Shown piece after piece: positions 24,230 to 35,369 of a stretch of DNA of 64,000 nt. The notes under the pieces are model-generated. The model was not told the origin of the DNA. It saw only the letters and a list, made by a program, of their open reading frames with translations, and searched no databases. Numbering within the stretch: position 1 is the stretch's first letter; each line of letters begins with the position of its first letter. The position numbers were made by a program, and so were the translations under genes. This stretch comes from Molossus alvarezi (Eukaryota > Chordata > Mammalia > Chiroptera > Molossidae), in the NCBI GenBank assembly GCA_037176705.1, contig CM073894.1, positions 29,420,501-29,484,500 of the forward strand, given 5' to 3'.

Positions 24230-25560
24230 ATCCATATCTTATTTAAACCTCCTGCTTTAACTAACTTTCTCTGACACTGCTCTAGCAGAGAGAAGGGATA
24301 ACACCATCTGATACTGCTAGAGGAGAAGTCTAGGTTCCCCAGTTGGGCTCCACGGACACCCAAGGGAGAGAGTTACTTCCAGGCAGAGAGGGGAGTCTTC
24401 TACTCACCCCCACAGGCCTGTGCAGATACCTCCCTAACTGGAAGGGATAGGAGTGATAAATATTTACAGAACATCAATACGTCCCAGGTTCTAGGCTAGT
24501 CAGGCCCGATGTGAGACTCAAAGATGATTAAATCATTCAATCAACTTAACAATTTTGTAATGAGGATTTGGCAAATACTCAAAAAATTGCAACATTCTAC
24601 TGAGAAATTACCATAATGAAACGAGAGATTGTGAAGAATGATTAGAATTTTGACAGGGAGAAGTAAAGAAAAGAAAAAGTATTCTAGAAAAAGAGATAAG
24701 CATAGGAATTTGGAAGAAGACACTGGAGCATTTTGTTATTTTTAAAAAAGTGAAAAATAAGAGAAGAAAAAGCAGACCAAAGCCTAACTGGAGAGGCCCT
24801 AAATTGCCAAGGTTAAATATTAAAACTTCCTTTTGTAACAAGGACAATCAAAGAAAATATAGATTCAAGGAAGAGAGTCACTGAAAACTGAAACTGGTCT
24901 CAAAATACTAGAAGAAAAATAAAAATCAGGAGAACTAGGAGGGGAGCATTTTCAATAGTCTAAGGCTATATAACATAAAATTCAATAGTCTAAGTCAACA
25001 TAACATAAAAAGAAGAAAAGTCATCAAGAAAGGAGTTAAAGTTTTACTATATTTTGACGGCAGGATATATATATGTATATACACATACACACACACACAC
25101 ACATACAGATGTACATAAAAACTTTTCTTCTTAAATTTCAACACTAAAAGGAGTTACAGGGCATTTCTAATCCTAGTTATGCTGGAATAACTGGTACCAG
25201 ACTTGACCCCTTTCCACTGTAATTAATCAGAAAACTGTACCAAATATATAAAACTGTTTCAGACAGAGAAAAATATGGCAGTACTGAACTCTGTAACCTG
25301 AAGAAGGGAAAACAATAGGTGGACCCTATGATTACCCCTGTTTAGTACCTGGAGGCACTCTATGCAACAGCCGCAAGAAGATAAAAAGTACATGGGGGTT
25401 AGCCGAACTGAAAGATTATTAGAGTTTTAGGGAGGCTAAGGTGGATGGAATTTATAAGGATACAGTGCATAAGAGAAAGGAGCTATGCAGAGAAAAAAGT
25501 TCCATGTATCGACATAGGGATACACATTTCTGATGAATATTCTAAGACTCCATGAGTCTG
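24230..25560. other. Unassigned DNA with a TA/CA-rich simple tract
   Basis: A TATATA/CACACA tract sits at about 25,066-25,104. The phrase 'aatagtctaaggctatataacataaaa' at 24,954-24,980 is followed by a near repeat ('caatagtctaagtcaacataacataaaa'), a local 28-30 bp duplication. No gene is supported. Confidence 0.45.
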
Positions 25561-25578
25561 GTTGAAGAACAAATGTGA

Positions 25579-25824
25579 GCCCTGGCCAGTTTGGCTCAGC
25601 GGTTAGAGCATCGGCCCTCGGACCAGAGAGGCCGGGGTTCAGTTCCCGCTAAGGGCAGTTTGTTCCCGCTCGGTGGCAGTTTGTCCCCGGCCCAGTTGGG
25701 GTCATGTGGGTGGCAACCACTCAATGTGTTTCTCTCTCTCTCTCTTTTTCCCTCTCTCCCTCCCACTCTATCTGAAGATAAATACAAAAATGTCCTCGGG
25801 TGAGGATAAAAACAAAAACAAAAA
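25579..25824 (+). mobile_element. VES-type SINE with internal duplication
   Basis: Head GCCCTGGCCAGTTTGGCTCAG, tail 'gtcctcgggtgaggataaa'. Target duplication aagaacaaatgtga at 25565-25578 and 25825-25838 is perfect. In the middle the phrase 'cagtttgttcccgct' is followed by 'cagtttgtccccggcc', a short duplication with loss of the usual 'cacgtacctcggttg' segment. Confidence 0.94.
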
Positions 25825-25989
25825 AAGAACAAATGTGAGAGAATAATAACCTGAACACTACCCAAAAATAAGGTAGGCCTAGAAGATGTTCAAGATTAGA
25901 ACAGAAAAGCAGAGAGTGCACTGATCATACATGACATCCAACAGAACATGAAGAAGGGTCACATCATAGTACCAGACTGAATTAGCTGT

Positions 25990-27110
25990 AGAATAAAGGC
26001 TGCTCAACAATCTTACCCAAGGTTAAAAACCAGCCTCAAGATCAAGTTGATCTACAAAGAACTTAAAACTGCCAGCCAAAACCAATACTCTTTGTAAAAA
26101 GACAATAAAATCAGGACACTCAATAATACAATACCCATCAATGAACCAAAAGTTACCACACACATGAGGAAGAAAAAAGTGACAAAACAATACATTACAG
26201 GTCCAGAAATGATGGAACTAGAATGCTAGAACTTCTAAAAAGCAAGGATATTAAAAATAGTACTTAACAACATACTCAAAAATTTTTCTTTAAATGTAAC
26301 ATGATGATGAGAAAATGAAAGCTACTTTAAAAAGTAGAACTTACAGAGATTAAATCAAAATGTCTTTTTAGCCCAGCCAGTGTGGCTCAGTGGACTGAGC
26401 CCATGGGCTGAGAGGTCCTGGTTCAATTCCGGGTCACCTCACATGCTTGGGTCGCAGGTTGTGGCTCGATCCCCAGTAGGGGGCATGCAGGAGACAGCTG
26501 ATTGATGTTTCGCTCTCATTGATGTTTCTATCTGTCTCTCCCTTCCTCTCTCTCTAAAAAGTCAATAAAAACATATTTTTTAAAATGTTTTTTTAAGAAA
26601 TGCATTAGATGGTTTTGTGACAATGTAGAAGACAAGATCATTTAATTTGAAGGCACAACAATAAAAACTGCCCAAATAGAAGTATAGAAAAAAGAGGCTG
26701 AAAAAAAAGTGATTTGGGTCTCAGTGACCTATGAATAATACCTAGTCATCAATCACATGTGTAACTGGAAACCTAGAAAAGAAAATCAGAAAAAAGTTTT
26801 GAAAACATATGGCTTAAAAGTTCTCAAATTTGAGAATGATAAACCTACATACCCAAGACACTCAATAAACCTCAAGCAGTATGCACCAAAACACTACATT
26901 AGCACATACCACATCAAAAAAAAAAAAAAGCTAAAAATTAGTAGTGAAGAGAATATCTAAAAAGAACAAAGGTGTAAAAAAAATTTTTTTAAATCAATGT
27001 CTCCCCCCACCACATCCTTCTTAAAAAAAAAAAAAAAAAAAATCAATGGAAAAATATTCTAGAGTGAAGATTAACAAAAAAATAATAATAATAAATATAA
27101 AGAAAAATAT
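25990..27110 (+). mobile_element. Old L1 or HAL1-type fragment
   Basis: The text 'cagaaatgatggaactagaatgc', 'aaataatcaaatttgag'-like wording near 26,820 and 'acctacatacccaagacactcaataaacctcaag' resemble the 5'-to-ORF1 area of old L1 or HAL1 copies. A SINE at 26371 interrupts it. Reading frames are broken. Confidence 0.5.
26371..26581 (+). mobile_element. Older VES-type SINE
   Basis: Head GCCCAGCCAGTGTGGCTCAG, 'ggttcaattccgggtcacc', 'ccccagtagggggcatgcagg', CT run, 'aaaagtcaataaaaac' tail. Imperfect duplications aaaatgtcttttta and aaaatgttttttta flank it. Confidence 0.87.
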
Positions 27111-27194
27111 ATAGCTAATAATTTAAAAGATAAGGTTGAAAATAAATACTAATTCTCAAGAAAGCAGAAAGAAAAGATAAAAGCAATACAGGAC

Positions 27195-27368
27195 ATATTA
27201 ACATATTTCACAGACATTTTGCCCATTTTTTAATTCTCATTTTCTTTTGATTACTAAATTGTAAGAATGTTTTATATATTGTAGATACAAGTCCCTTAAC
27301 AGAGACTTAATTTGCAAATATACTCTCCCATTCGGTGGGTTGTCTTTTCACTTTCTTAATGGTGTCTG
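27195..27368 (-). mobile_element. L1 fragment, minus strand
   Basis: The plus-strand reading 'ttgtagatacaagtcccttaacag' and 'tgcaaatatactctcccattcggtgggttgtctttt' is the well-known complement of an L1 3' region. It breaks off at 'cttaatggtgtc', where a partial SINE begins. Confidence 0.75.
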
Positions 27369-27515
27369 GCAGGTTCGATTCCCAATCAGGGCACATACCC
27401 AGGTTATGGGTTTGATCCCCAGTCAGGGTGTGTGTGGGAGGCAACCAATCCATGTTTCTCTCTCTCTTCCTTGCTCTAAAATGAATAAAAATTGTTAAAA
27501 AAAAAAAAGAAAAGA
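27369..27515 (+). mobile_element. 5'-truncated tRNA-derived SINE
   Basis: It begins inside the B-box region (GGCAGGTTCGATTCCCAATC), then 'gatccccagtcagggtgtgtg', CT run, 'aaaatgaataaaaatt' and A12. The A-box head is missing. Confidence 0.75.
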
Positions 27516-27559
27516 AAAAAGTCAAAGTCAAAGTAAAACACAGTTTGGGAAAGTGCTAA

Positions 27560-28610
27560 CCAGAAAAGTTAAGCAATTGCAGGGAGGAGGGTGTTTTAAA
27601 AGTTGGTCAAGGAAGGTCTCACTAGGAATGTAACATTTCAGTCAAGATCCAAGAAGGGTTATCTGGGGGAAGAGCATTGCAGGCAGAGGGAACTACAAGT
27701 GCAAAGGCCCTGAGACCAGCTATTCAAGGAACAACATTGTGTCAGGGATAAATAGAGTGTAGTAAACAGATAGTCAAAAGATGAGGCTGCAGATGGGGCA
27801 ATATCATGCAGAATCTTACAGGCTACTATAAAGAAGTTAGCTTTTCATGTGAGTGTGAAAGGAAAGTTTTGAACTGAAGAATGACAGCACTTGATGTATG
27901 TTTTAACTGTGCTTGTCTTGACTACCGCACTGAGGTGAGACTAAACTGCTGGGTCGGAGTTGAATACTATAAGAGGAAGCAGGGAAGCCAGTCAGAAGAC
28001 CATTAAAATAATTTAAGATGTGCCCTGGCCGGTTTGGTTCAGCAGTTAGATCATCAGCCCACAGACCAAAATGTCTCTGGTTTGATTCCCAGGTCAAGGG
28101 CACACGCCTGAGTTGCAGGTTCAAATCCAGGCTCCAGTCAGGGTCCTACAGGAGGCAGCCAGTTGATGTTTCTCTCTCACATCAATGTCTCTCTCTCTCT
28201 CTCTGTGGCTCCCTCCCTTCCTTCCATCTGTCTAAAAATCAATAGATGAAGATCCTCATGTGAGGATTAACAACAATAAATAAACCAAGATGTGATAATG
28301 GGTTGGACCACGTAGTAGTGCAGGTGATAAGAGGTGGTCATATGCAGATTCTTGATGTATTTTTATGATAAAGCCAACATGAACTACTTACAGGAGGTGT
28401 GGATATGAAAAAGAAGAGTCAGGGATGACTCCAAGGTTTTTGGTCTGAGTAACATAGATGAACTTGTCATTAACTTAAATGGAGAAGAATATAGGTGAAA
28501 AAAGTTTGGGTAAAAAGAGCCATTGAGTTTTGAGCATTCTTTATTTAAATATGTTTAAATATCCATATGGAGGTGTCACAGACAACTGGGTATGTCTGGA
28601 GTTCAGAGAA
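27560..28610 (-). repeat. L2 LINE fragment, minus strand, split by a SINE
   Basis: The complement of L2 is read as 'ggtcaaggaaggtctcactaggaatgtaac', 'gggggaagagcattgcaggcagaggg' and 'caagtgcaaaggccctgagac'. After the SINE at 28022-28286 the same repeat seems to continue ('gagtcagggatgactccaaggttttt', 'ccatatggaggtgtcac'). Confidence 0.75.
28022..28286 (+). mobile_element. VES-type SINE inside an L2
   Basis: Head GCCCTGGCCGGTTTGGTTCAG, B-box wording GGTTTGATTCCCAGGTCAAGG, tail 'gatcctcatgtgaggatt'. Short duplication aagatgt at 28015-28021 and 28287-28293. Confidence 0.88.
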
Positions 28611-28672
28611 AAAACACCCTCTTACAAATTAAAGATTTTTATTATTTTGCAAAGTAAATCACTGGGTCTAAT

Positions 28673-28673
28673 G

Positions 28674-28703
<30 letters not shown>
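28673..28703 (+). repeat. (TG)n microsatellite
   Basis: About 15 TG units with one GC interruption near the right end. Confidence 0.9.
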
Positions 28704-28706
<3 letters not shown>

Positions 28707-29309
28707 CATAAAACTTGTAGGAAATAATCCTTATTTGATTTTAATGCATTAGGGCCTCGGCACTAATGGATTGTTTTCTAATTTACATAAATCCATAGAA
28801 GTCTGCTAGGCACTTCACACCTTTATTTTTACTTTCACATCTAAAGTACAGCAATATGGATAGATAAGGTGTATATTTAAGATAACAACGTGAACAGACA
28901 CATTCCTGGAGCTACAGCTATTTAAAAGTGACACTAGCATCAAGATACTCGTTCTTATTCTGGGAAGGCTTTAAAAAACAATCACTTGTTATGAAACTAA
29001 TTGCAGTGCCAAATGCTTCTTGGGATTGTATGTAAAAATTACCATCTTCTCTACATTTTACTGTTTTAAATCAAGGAAAGTAATAGACTTTGTGATTAGA
29101 CTGAGAAGTTTGGTTTTGATGCTTATAACCATCTAGGTTCTAAAGTGAATAACATTTCCACATTGTATCTCATAAAGGAAGACACTTGGTGCATTACTAA
29201 AGAAATGCAAAAATGCAAAAATTATTAAACTTCAACCAAACTTGTAACATAGGCAAGCTTAACTGGTGGTTGAACCCATTTTTTAAAAAGAAAAATTTTC
29301 AGTGTGAAT

Positions 29310-29665
29310 CAGCATTATTTTTCCCCAGCCGTCCACTCATTCCCAATTCCATGCCTTTGATTACTCCCTCATGCTAGAATTAACTTTCTTCCCAGCTAAT
29401 ACCGTCCTCCTTTAAGGCTCAGACCAAACTCAGCCTCTTGAACCCTAGTGGTTTTTGCCACATGCCCACAGCATTGCCACTTACATGTCTAGGACACCTG
29501 TCATTCTGCCATGAATGAAGTTCAGCTATTTACACTAAGCAGAAGCTCCCTGGGAACAGAAATCTTAGTCATCTTTGCTTTCCCTAAAATGCTTAACATA
29601 GTACCTTACATATCAGGTTGTGGGTACTCACTCAAGGTTTGTTCAACTAAATCCTATTAAACTAA
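29310..29665 (+). repeat. L2 LINE 3' end
   Basis: It contains 'ccgtcctcctttaaggctcagacc' and 'cagaagctccctgggaacagaaatcttagtc', ending near 'actcactcaaggtttgttcaac'. This is the usual L2 order. Confidence 0.75.
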
Positions 29666-29942
29666 AAAAATGATCAAATAGACTGAGCTCAGTGGGATAC
29701 ATGCCTTAATTTCCTTACCACTTCAAACTCTTTCAGATCTCACTCCCTCATCTCTCCGAAACATCCCAAATAAATCCTATTGCTTCTCAGTTACTTTCAA
29801 GTATTGTAACACATAGTCCAGTCCAGTTTAAACCTTCAAGTTCATGTCTTATTAAAAGAATATCCATGCACCCTCACCTCAACATAGGCCAGCCAAGAGA
29901 CTGTATGTAATATGTTGTGTGTTTTTGGTTTTTGTTCTGTTT

Positions 29943-30188
29943 TGTTTTTGTTTTTATCCTCACTCAAGGACATTTTTCCATTTTTTGTTCAGATAGAGTG
30001 GGAGGGAGAGAAAGGAAGAGAGAGAGACATCAATGTGAAAGGGACACATCGAGTGGCTACCTACCACACAACCCAACCAGGGCCGGGGAAAAACTGTAAC
30101 TGAGATACATGCCTTTAGAGGGAACCAAACCCGGGTCTCTCTGGACCGCAGGCTGACGCTCTAACCACTGAACCAAACCGGCCAGGGC
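29943..30188 (-). mobile_element. VES-type SINE, minus strand
   Basis: On the minus strand it runs from GCCCTGGCCGGTTTGGTTCAG through 'cccgggtttggttccctcta' to 'gtccttgagtgaggataaa'. It sits in a TTTTTG-rich stretch, and similar TGGTTTTTGTT text on both sides suggests a duplication. The adjacent TTTTTG runs on the plus strand correspond to its A-rich tail on the minus strand. Confidence 0.88.
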
Positions 30189-30189
30189 T

Positions 30190-31263
30190 GGTTTTTGTTT
30201 TTTGTTGTTTTTTTTCAATATTCTTCCTGACTCTTTCACCTTTCTCCACTTCCTTCCTCACTTTCTGGTTTCTCTGAATCAGGATGAAGAAGAGGGACAA
30301 ATGTCATGAGTGCCAGTTTCAAGGGATTTTACTAGATGGCCAGGAAGCAGGATGATGTTATCCTTGTGTAGTTATTGATAGCACCTTCTCTCACTCTCAA
30401 AGGAACCCAGTTTGGATACTACATTTCAGGTCTTCATGGCAGGATGGCCCTAAATTAAGCAAAGAGGCTGGTCCCTCCACCCTGCATTGTTCCCTGGTGT
30501 GGGAGATGCATTCTCAGACTGACTTCTTACTATCTCACCCACAGTCCCTTCAGATGGCAAGCAGGATCCTTGGCAGGATCTACCAAGATAACTCAAGCCT
30601 GTTCCCTTCCCACGGAGTCTACTCAGTCTGCAAAACAAAATTCATGTCTTCCTACCACACCAGATGGACAGATACCCTCTCATTCCACACGCCACTTCAC
30701 TGGCTCCAGTCGCTCGTCTCCCCTCCAGAAACAGTCTATGTTCAGGAATGCCCCAAAACCTAGACAATGTATGTCACACTCTGAAAAACTCTCTGGAAAG
30801 TGCCATTACAGAATCAAGAAACAAAATCATGTAGCTCATTAAACATCCAGACAAGAAAGTAAATACCAATGTATACTTCTGGGAAACGTACCCAAATGCT
30901 GGGCTGGGAACAAAAGGTCCCTTTGGGGAAATGTCACAGAACTCCCCACAGTATTAACAGTTCCTCACCTGAATGATACTTACAATTCCCCTTTTCTAAT
31001 TCATCTTATATATGGGAACTGGGTGCTACAGTTCTATTTTTTTACTAAGCCCCACATAAATGCAAGGATACTTATTAACCTTTATTTTCAGCTTTGGAAC
31101 TTGAGCTGAAATCCTGAAACAAGTCCAAGTCAACATCCTATTATCTTAGGTACAATTGTCCTACACTACATTTACTGTTTATACTATAAAGGACACTTCA
31201 TTGTTAGTGTTCCTTATTTAAATCTTTAACATTTAAAGTCTTCATTAAAATCTTTACTTTACA
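30190..31263. other. Unassigned DNA
   Basis: A somewhat GC-richer stretch at 30,440-30,780 has open frames of 62-90 codons on both strands with no motif and no splice frame. Nothing else is recognised. Confidence 0.4.
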
Positions 31264-31502
31264 GCCCTGGCCAGTTTGGCACAGCGGTTAGAGCATCAGC
31301 CTGCGGTCCAGAGAGACCCGGGTTCGGTTCCCGCTAAGGGCACGTACCTCGGTTGCAGTTTTTCCCTGGTCCTGGCTGGGTTGTGCGGGTGGCAGCAACT
31401 CGATGTGTCCCTTTCATGTCAATGTTTCTCGCTCTCTCTTCCTCTCTCTCCCTCCTACTCTGAACAAAAAATGGAAAAATGTCCTCGGGGGAGGATAAAA
31501 AA
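31264..31502 (+). mobile_element. VES-type SINE, full length
   Basis: Head GCCCTGGCCAGTTTGGCACAG, tail 'gtcctcgggggaggataaa'. Duplications aaatctttactttaca (31248-31263) and aaatctttatgttaca (31503-31518), 16 bp with two mismatches. Confidence 0.93.
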
Positions 31503-31862
31503 AAATCTTTATGTTACAAAAAAGGAATGGGGAACTACTGAATAAACAGATCAAGGAAAAAAAAAATAGATTCCTCATCTGCTCAAATGTTACCTTAAGA
31601 ATAATACATTGTTCATATTCAAACAGCTCATGTAATTATATACACACTTAAAGAGCCACTGAATAAAATGAAGAATGCCTGCTCTAAAACTTAAATTAAA
31701 ACATATGCTACCTAAAATATAAAATAATGAAAAATTCTGTACAACCAAGTCAATAACTGCATACAAGTATCCCCGCTTTTCTAAAGTTTGCCTATTCCTT
31801 TTCACTTTACAAAATACCTCCGTTAGTTACCTGTTTTCACTAACTAAAAGAAATACAAAGAG

Positions 31863-32102
31863 CCCTGGCCGGTTTGGCTCAGCGGTTAGAGCGTCGGCCT
31901 GCAGTACAGAAAGACCGGGGTTCGGTTCCCGCTAAGGGCACGTACTTTGGTTGCAGTCTGCCCCCGGCCCTGGTTGGTTGTGCGGGTGGCAGCCACTCGA
32001 TGTGTCCCTTTCACGTCGATGTTTCTCTCTCTCTCTCTTCCTCTCTCTCCCTCCCACTCTATCTGTACAAAAAATGTCCTCAGGTGAGGATAAAAAAAAA
32101 AA
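31863..32102 (+). mobile_element. VES-type SINE with 16-bp duplication
   Basis: Head GCCCTGGCCGGTTTGGCTCAG, 'gttcggttcccgctaagg', CT run, tail 'gtcctcaggtgaggataaa'. The duplication aaagaaatacaaagag is identical at 31847-31862 and 32103-32118. Young insertion. Confidence 0.95.
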
Positions 32103-32399
32103 AAAGAAATACAAAGAGGATTTTTGCTTTTAAATTAATAGTAACTTCTTCTTCACTTTATTTTGGCTTGAAAAGTTTTCATAGGAACATTCCACTTTCA
32201 GATAGCAGGGAGGAGGACAGGGAACCTGTATGTAGTTGTCATACATTATAACTTATTACAATTTTTTAAAAATAAATATATCATGAAACTTCTAGAGTTC
32301 AGTTATTACATGAAGAATAGTCATAAAAGCTCTCTGGCTATAGAAAAATCATTTAGTAACACCAATATCTATAACTAGGACAAACTGCACAGATTTACA

Positions 32400-33115
32400 G
32401 ACTTGAATTTAAAAACGCGTGATGAGAATGGTGCAACCACTAGGGAAAAGTTATACATAAACTTCTAACGTTTAAACATACATCAATCCTACAACAATTT
32501 CATTCCTAGGTATATAACCCAGAGAAATTAAAACATATGTCCACAAAAATACAATAAAAAATTCTGTTTGTAGCAACTTTATTCACAATTGCCAATAAAA
32601 TAAATTGTCCATTAACAGAATAATGGATAGACACATTGTGGTAAAATAGAACGCTACTCATCAGTGAAACAGAATGAACCACTAATATACACAATAACAT
32701 GGATAAATCTCAAAACCCATTATACTGAGAAAAAGAAGCCAGGTACAAAACAGTACATATACTGTGATCCCATATATATAAAGCTCAAGAACAAGCTTAA
32801 TCTATAGAAACAGAAATCAGAACAGTGGTCGTCTATGGGGAGGAGAGGGAAGGAATGATTGAAAAGAGGCATGGGAAACTTTTGGGCGTGTTAAAATATT
32901 CTATTTCTTGCCCTGGCCAGTTTGGCTCAGCAGTTGGAGCATTGGCCTGCGGACCAGAGAGTCCTGGGTTCGGTTCCTGCTAGGGGCATGTACCAAAAAA
33001 AAAAAAAATTCTATTTCTTGAATGTGGATAGTTACATGGATCTACACACATGTCTAAATCAATTAACTGGATTATTAATACATAAATAACAACCATTAAA
33101 ATTGACTGAAATCGC
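32400..33115 (+). mobile_element. Old L1 3' UTR fragment
   Basis: It reads 'acaacaatttcattcctaggtatataaccc', 'agcaactttattcacaattgcc', 'gaataatggatagacac' and 'agaaatcagaacagtggtcg', the standard L1 3' UTR order. A head-only SINE at 32911 interrupts it and the text continues after. Confidence 0.82.
32911..33007 (+). mobile_element. Head-only VES SINE (about 100 bp), copy 2
   Basis: Starts (G)CCCTGGCCAGTTTGGCTCAG, ends 'gctaggggcatgtacc' and goes straight into A14. Duplication attctatttcttg is identical at 32898-32910 and 33008-33020. It lacks the entire second half and the 'cctcgggtgaggatt' tail of normal VES copies. Confidence 0.93.
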
Positions 33116-33450
33116 ATCTGATATCTTATTTCTGGATGTCAAGAATACCCAGCTAATGTAAAGTGTAATTTCTTGCCAAAAGCTGAGTCTATTTGTAATA
33201 ATTATAACAAACTAAATCAAATTCTAAAACATAAATCCAAGTCTAGAGTGTTTACAAAGTCACAAGGATACAAGGATAAGGTTAGGCTATAGTAACATCC
33301 ATAAGTTCACAGAATGAACAGGAATGATCAGCATGTCTTTTCTAAGACAGGTGGTCAATTCAGACTACCATAAAATATGAAATTTACTTCATATTAAAGA
33401 TAACCTTTCCCCTATTTAACCAATATTTTCTCTGCCCACTAGCAATCTTT

Positions 33451-33701
33451 TTTTTTTTTTTTTTAATTTTTTTTTTTATCCTCATCCGAGGACATTTTTC
33501 CATTTTTTATTCAGATAGAGTGGGAGGGAGAGAGAGAGAAACATCGATGTGAAAGGGACACATCGAGTGGCTGCCACCCGCACGACCCAAGCAGAGCCGG
33601 GGACAAACTGCAACCCAAGTACATGCCCTTAGCGGGAACCGAACCTGGGTCTCTTGGGACCGCAGACCGACGCTCTAACCGCTGAGCCAAACCGGCCAGG
33701 G
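33451..33701 (-). mobile_element. VES-type SINE, minus strand, long T tract
   Basis: Plus-strand reading starts with a T-rich run and 'atcctcatccgaggac' and ends 'ccaaaccggccaggg'. Duplication cccactagcaatcttt at 33435-33450 and 33702-33717 is perfect. Confidence 0.95.
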
Positions 33702-33717
33702 CCCACTAGCAATCTTT

Positions 33718-34630
33718 GAGGAGCATGCTACCATATCTCGGTAACAACTATTTCTAAGTCACTTTTCCTGATCTCTCTTCCCAAGCTTTCTCCTTTTTTA
33801 ATAAAAACTCTATCGAGGAACATCATACAACCACTTCACTCTTGAATAACCCTCAATTCTTACCCCTTGTTCAACTGCCTTGTTTGCCTTAACTTGTTTG
33901 CTAATTTTTCCTATACTTTCAAGCAATGAATTTTTTTCCCCTAACATGTTGTGTTGAATAATTCCAGTAATTGTTTTCCTTTCTTCATTACAACATTCCT
34001 CATCAAGATGCTGCCCATATTTAGGCTACTTTTACCACACTGCCACTTTGGCTGTGCTTTTTTTTTTTTATTTCACTCCTTCATAGGACTAGTGAATGAC
34101 AAAGCCAAAGATCCCTTATCATTTCACTCCAAACCTTAAAAAACATAATTGGATCATTTTACTCCAAAGCCCTATTGCACAATTATGTTTTACATTTAAA
34201 AATGCTGCTGCTAAGGCAATATTCCTAACCACATGACTGAATGTACCCTTTCTAAGATGATGTTTTGTTCAGAGCAGTACGTGTGCTTGTAAAAGCCTGT
34301 AAACATTTACAGTTCTCCTTTTAATGGATTTCAAGACACCATTATCCACTGTTATCATTCCTGTATCTCAAATTATTGGGTAGTCACCTTTGACTGTCAG
34401 ACTTTCAAGAATTTTTCTACACATGCTGTTTAGAGTTGAATCCAGTTCAGCTTATGATCTGTTGTATCTAAGTTGCTGTAGTAGCTCATTATCACAGACC
34501 CTTCATATATGAATTTTGTACGGGGCGTCACTTACATCTAAAAATACAGCTATGCACTACTATGCTAAGGTCGAAGGCAACGCAAAAGACAGTGGAAGAG
34601 TTCTAGAGTCTAGATACAATATTTGCAAAT
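33718..34630. other. Unassigned AT-rich DNA
   Basis: Weak similarity to old L2 wording is possible around 33,760-34,130, but not enough to call. No gene. Confidence 0.4.
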
Positions 34631-34631
34631 A

Positions 34632-34991
34632 TAGGATTGTCCTCAAAAAATGTATACACAGGGTAGTCCCAGAGATGCGGAAGTGAGGTACAGACTGACA
34701 ATCCCCTAAAGAGGGGGGTGGGGGTGGGGGAGAGATAAACCACAGAACTTATATGCATGTATGCATGAACAGTGGACATGGACAACAATCTGGGGAAAGG
34801 GCAGGGAGGGAGGGGGAGGGGGGATCAGTGGGGGAAAAAGGAGAAACATCTGTAACAAAAATTAATAAAAAAGAAAAAAAAATGTATACACAAAACTGCA
34901 ATTATAAAGCCAGAGTTTATTAAAATACATTTCATTTTCAAATGTAGTAGAACCTACAGACACCCTCTATACATTTTTTGGGACATCCTGG
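34632..34991. mobile_element. Tc1/mariner-like short element split by an L1 tail
   Basis: The left terminus 'aggattgtcctcaaaaaatg' (34633-34652) is matched by the inverse of the right terminus 'cattttttgggacatcct' (34972-34989), and inward the 'tgtatacac'/'ctctataca' wording continues the inverted repeat. The two arms are separated by a 216-bp foreign insertion, so the original element was only about 140 bp and non-coding. Family not assigned. Confidence 0.6.
34661..34876 (+). mobile_element. Bat-type L1 3' tail inserted in the mariner-like element
   Basis: It contains G-rich 3' UTR wording ('ggggtgggggtgggggagag'), 'ataaaccacagaac', 'gtggacatggacaacaatctgg', 'gatcagtgggggaaaaaggag' and 'aaacatctgtaacaaaaatt' with an A-rich tail. 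The text aaaaaatgtatacaca occurs on both sides (34645-34660 and 34877-34892) as a 16-bp target duplication. It is 5'-truncated to the last ~200 bp. A related tail lies on the minus strand at 59,417-59,525. Confidence 0.78.
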
Positions 34992-35195
34992 ATATCAATA
35001 GGCCCCAACATTCTTCTCTAACACCAACATGAAGTCATTCATATAAAAGCCATTAGGTCTTAAATTTTTCCCACAATGCATATGGGCCTTTCAGATTATT
35101 TATTTATTTATTCACTTATCAGACAACCACTGGAGAGTAAAGGTCTCTGCACAAAATTAGCAAGCTGTAAAACTCTCTATCTTCTTACTCTAAGA

Positions 35196-35369
35196 CAGTG
35201 GTTCTCAACCTTCCTAATGCCACAACCCGTTAATACAGTTCCCCATGTTGTGCTGACCCCCAACCATAAAATTATTTTCACTGCTATTTCGTAACTGTAA
35301 TTTTGCTACTGTTATGTCTAAGGCAACCCCTGTAAAAGGGTTGTTCGACCCACAAGTTGAGAATCGCTG
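35196..35369 (+). mobile_element. SPIN-like hAT element, non-autonomous
   Basis: It starts CAGTGGTTCTCAACCTTCCT and ends GTTGAGAATCGCTG, with 'gctgacccccaaccataaaattatttt' and 'gtaactgtaattttgctactg' inside, wording I recognise from SPIN (hAT) elements. The 8-bp duplication ctctaaga is exact on both sides (35188-35195 and 35370-35377), as hAT transposases make. At 174 bp it has no transposase. SPIN elements are known for horizontal transfer among tetrapods, including bats. Confidence 0.92.
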
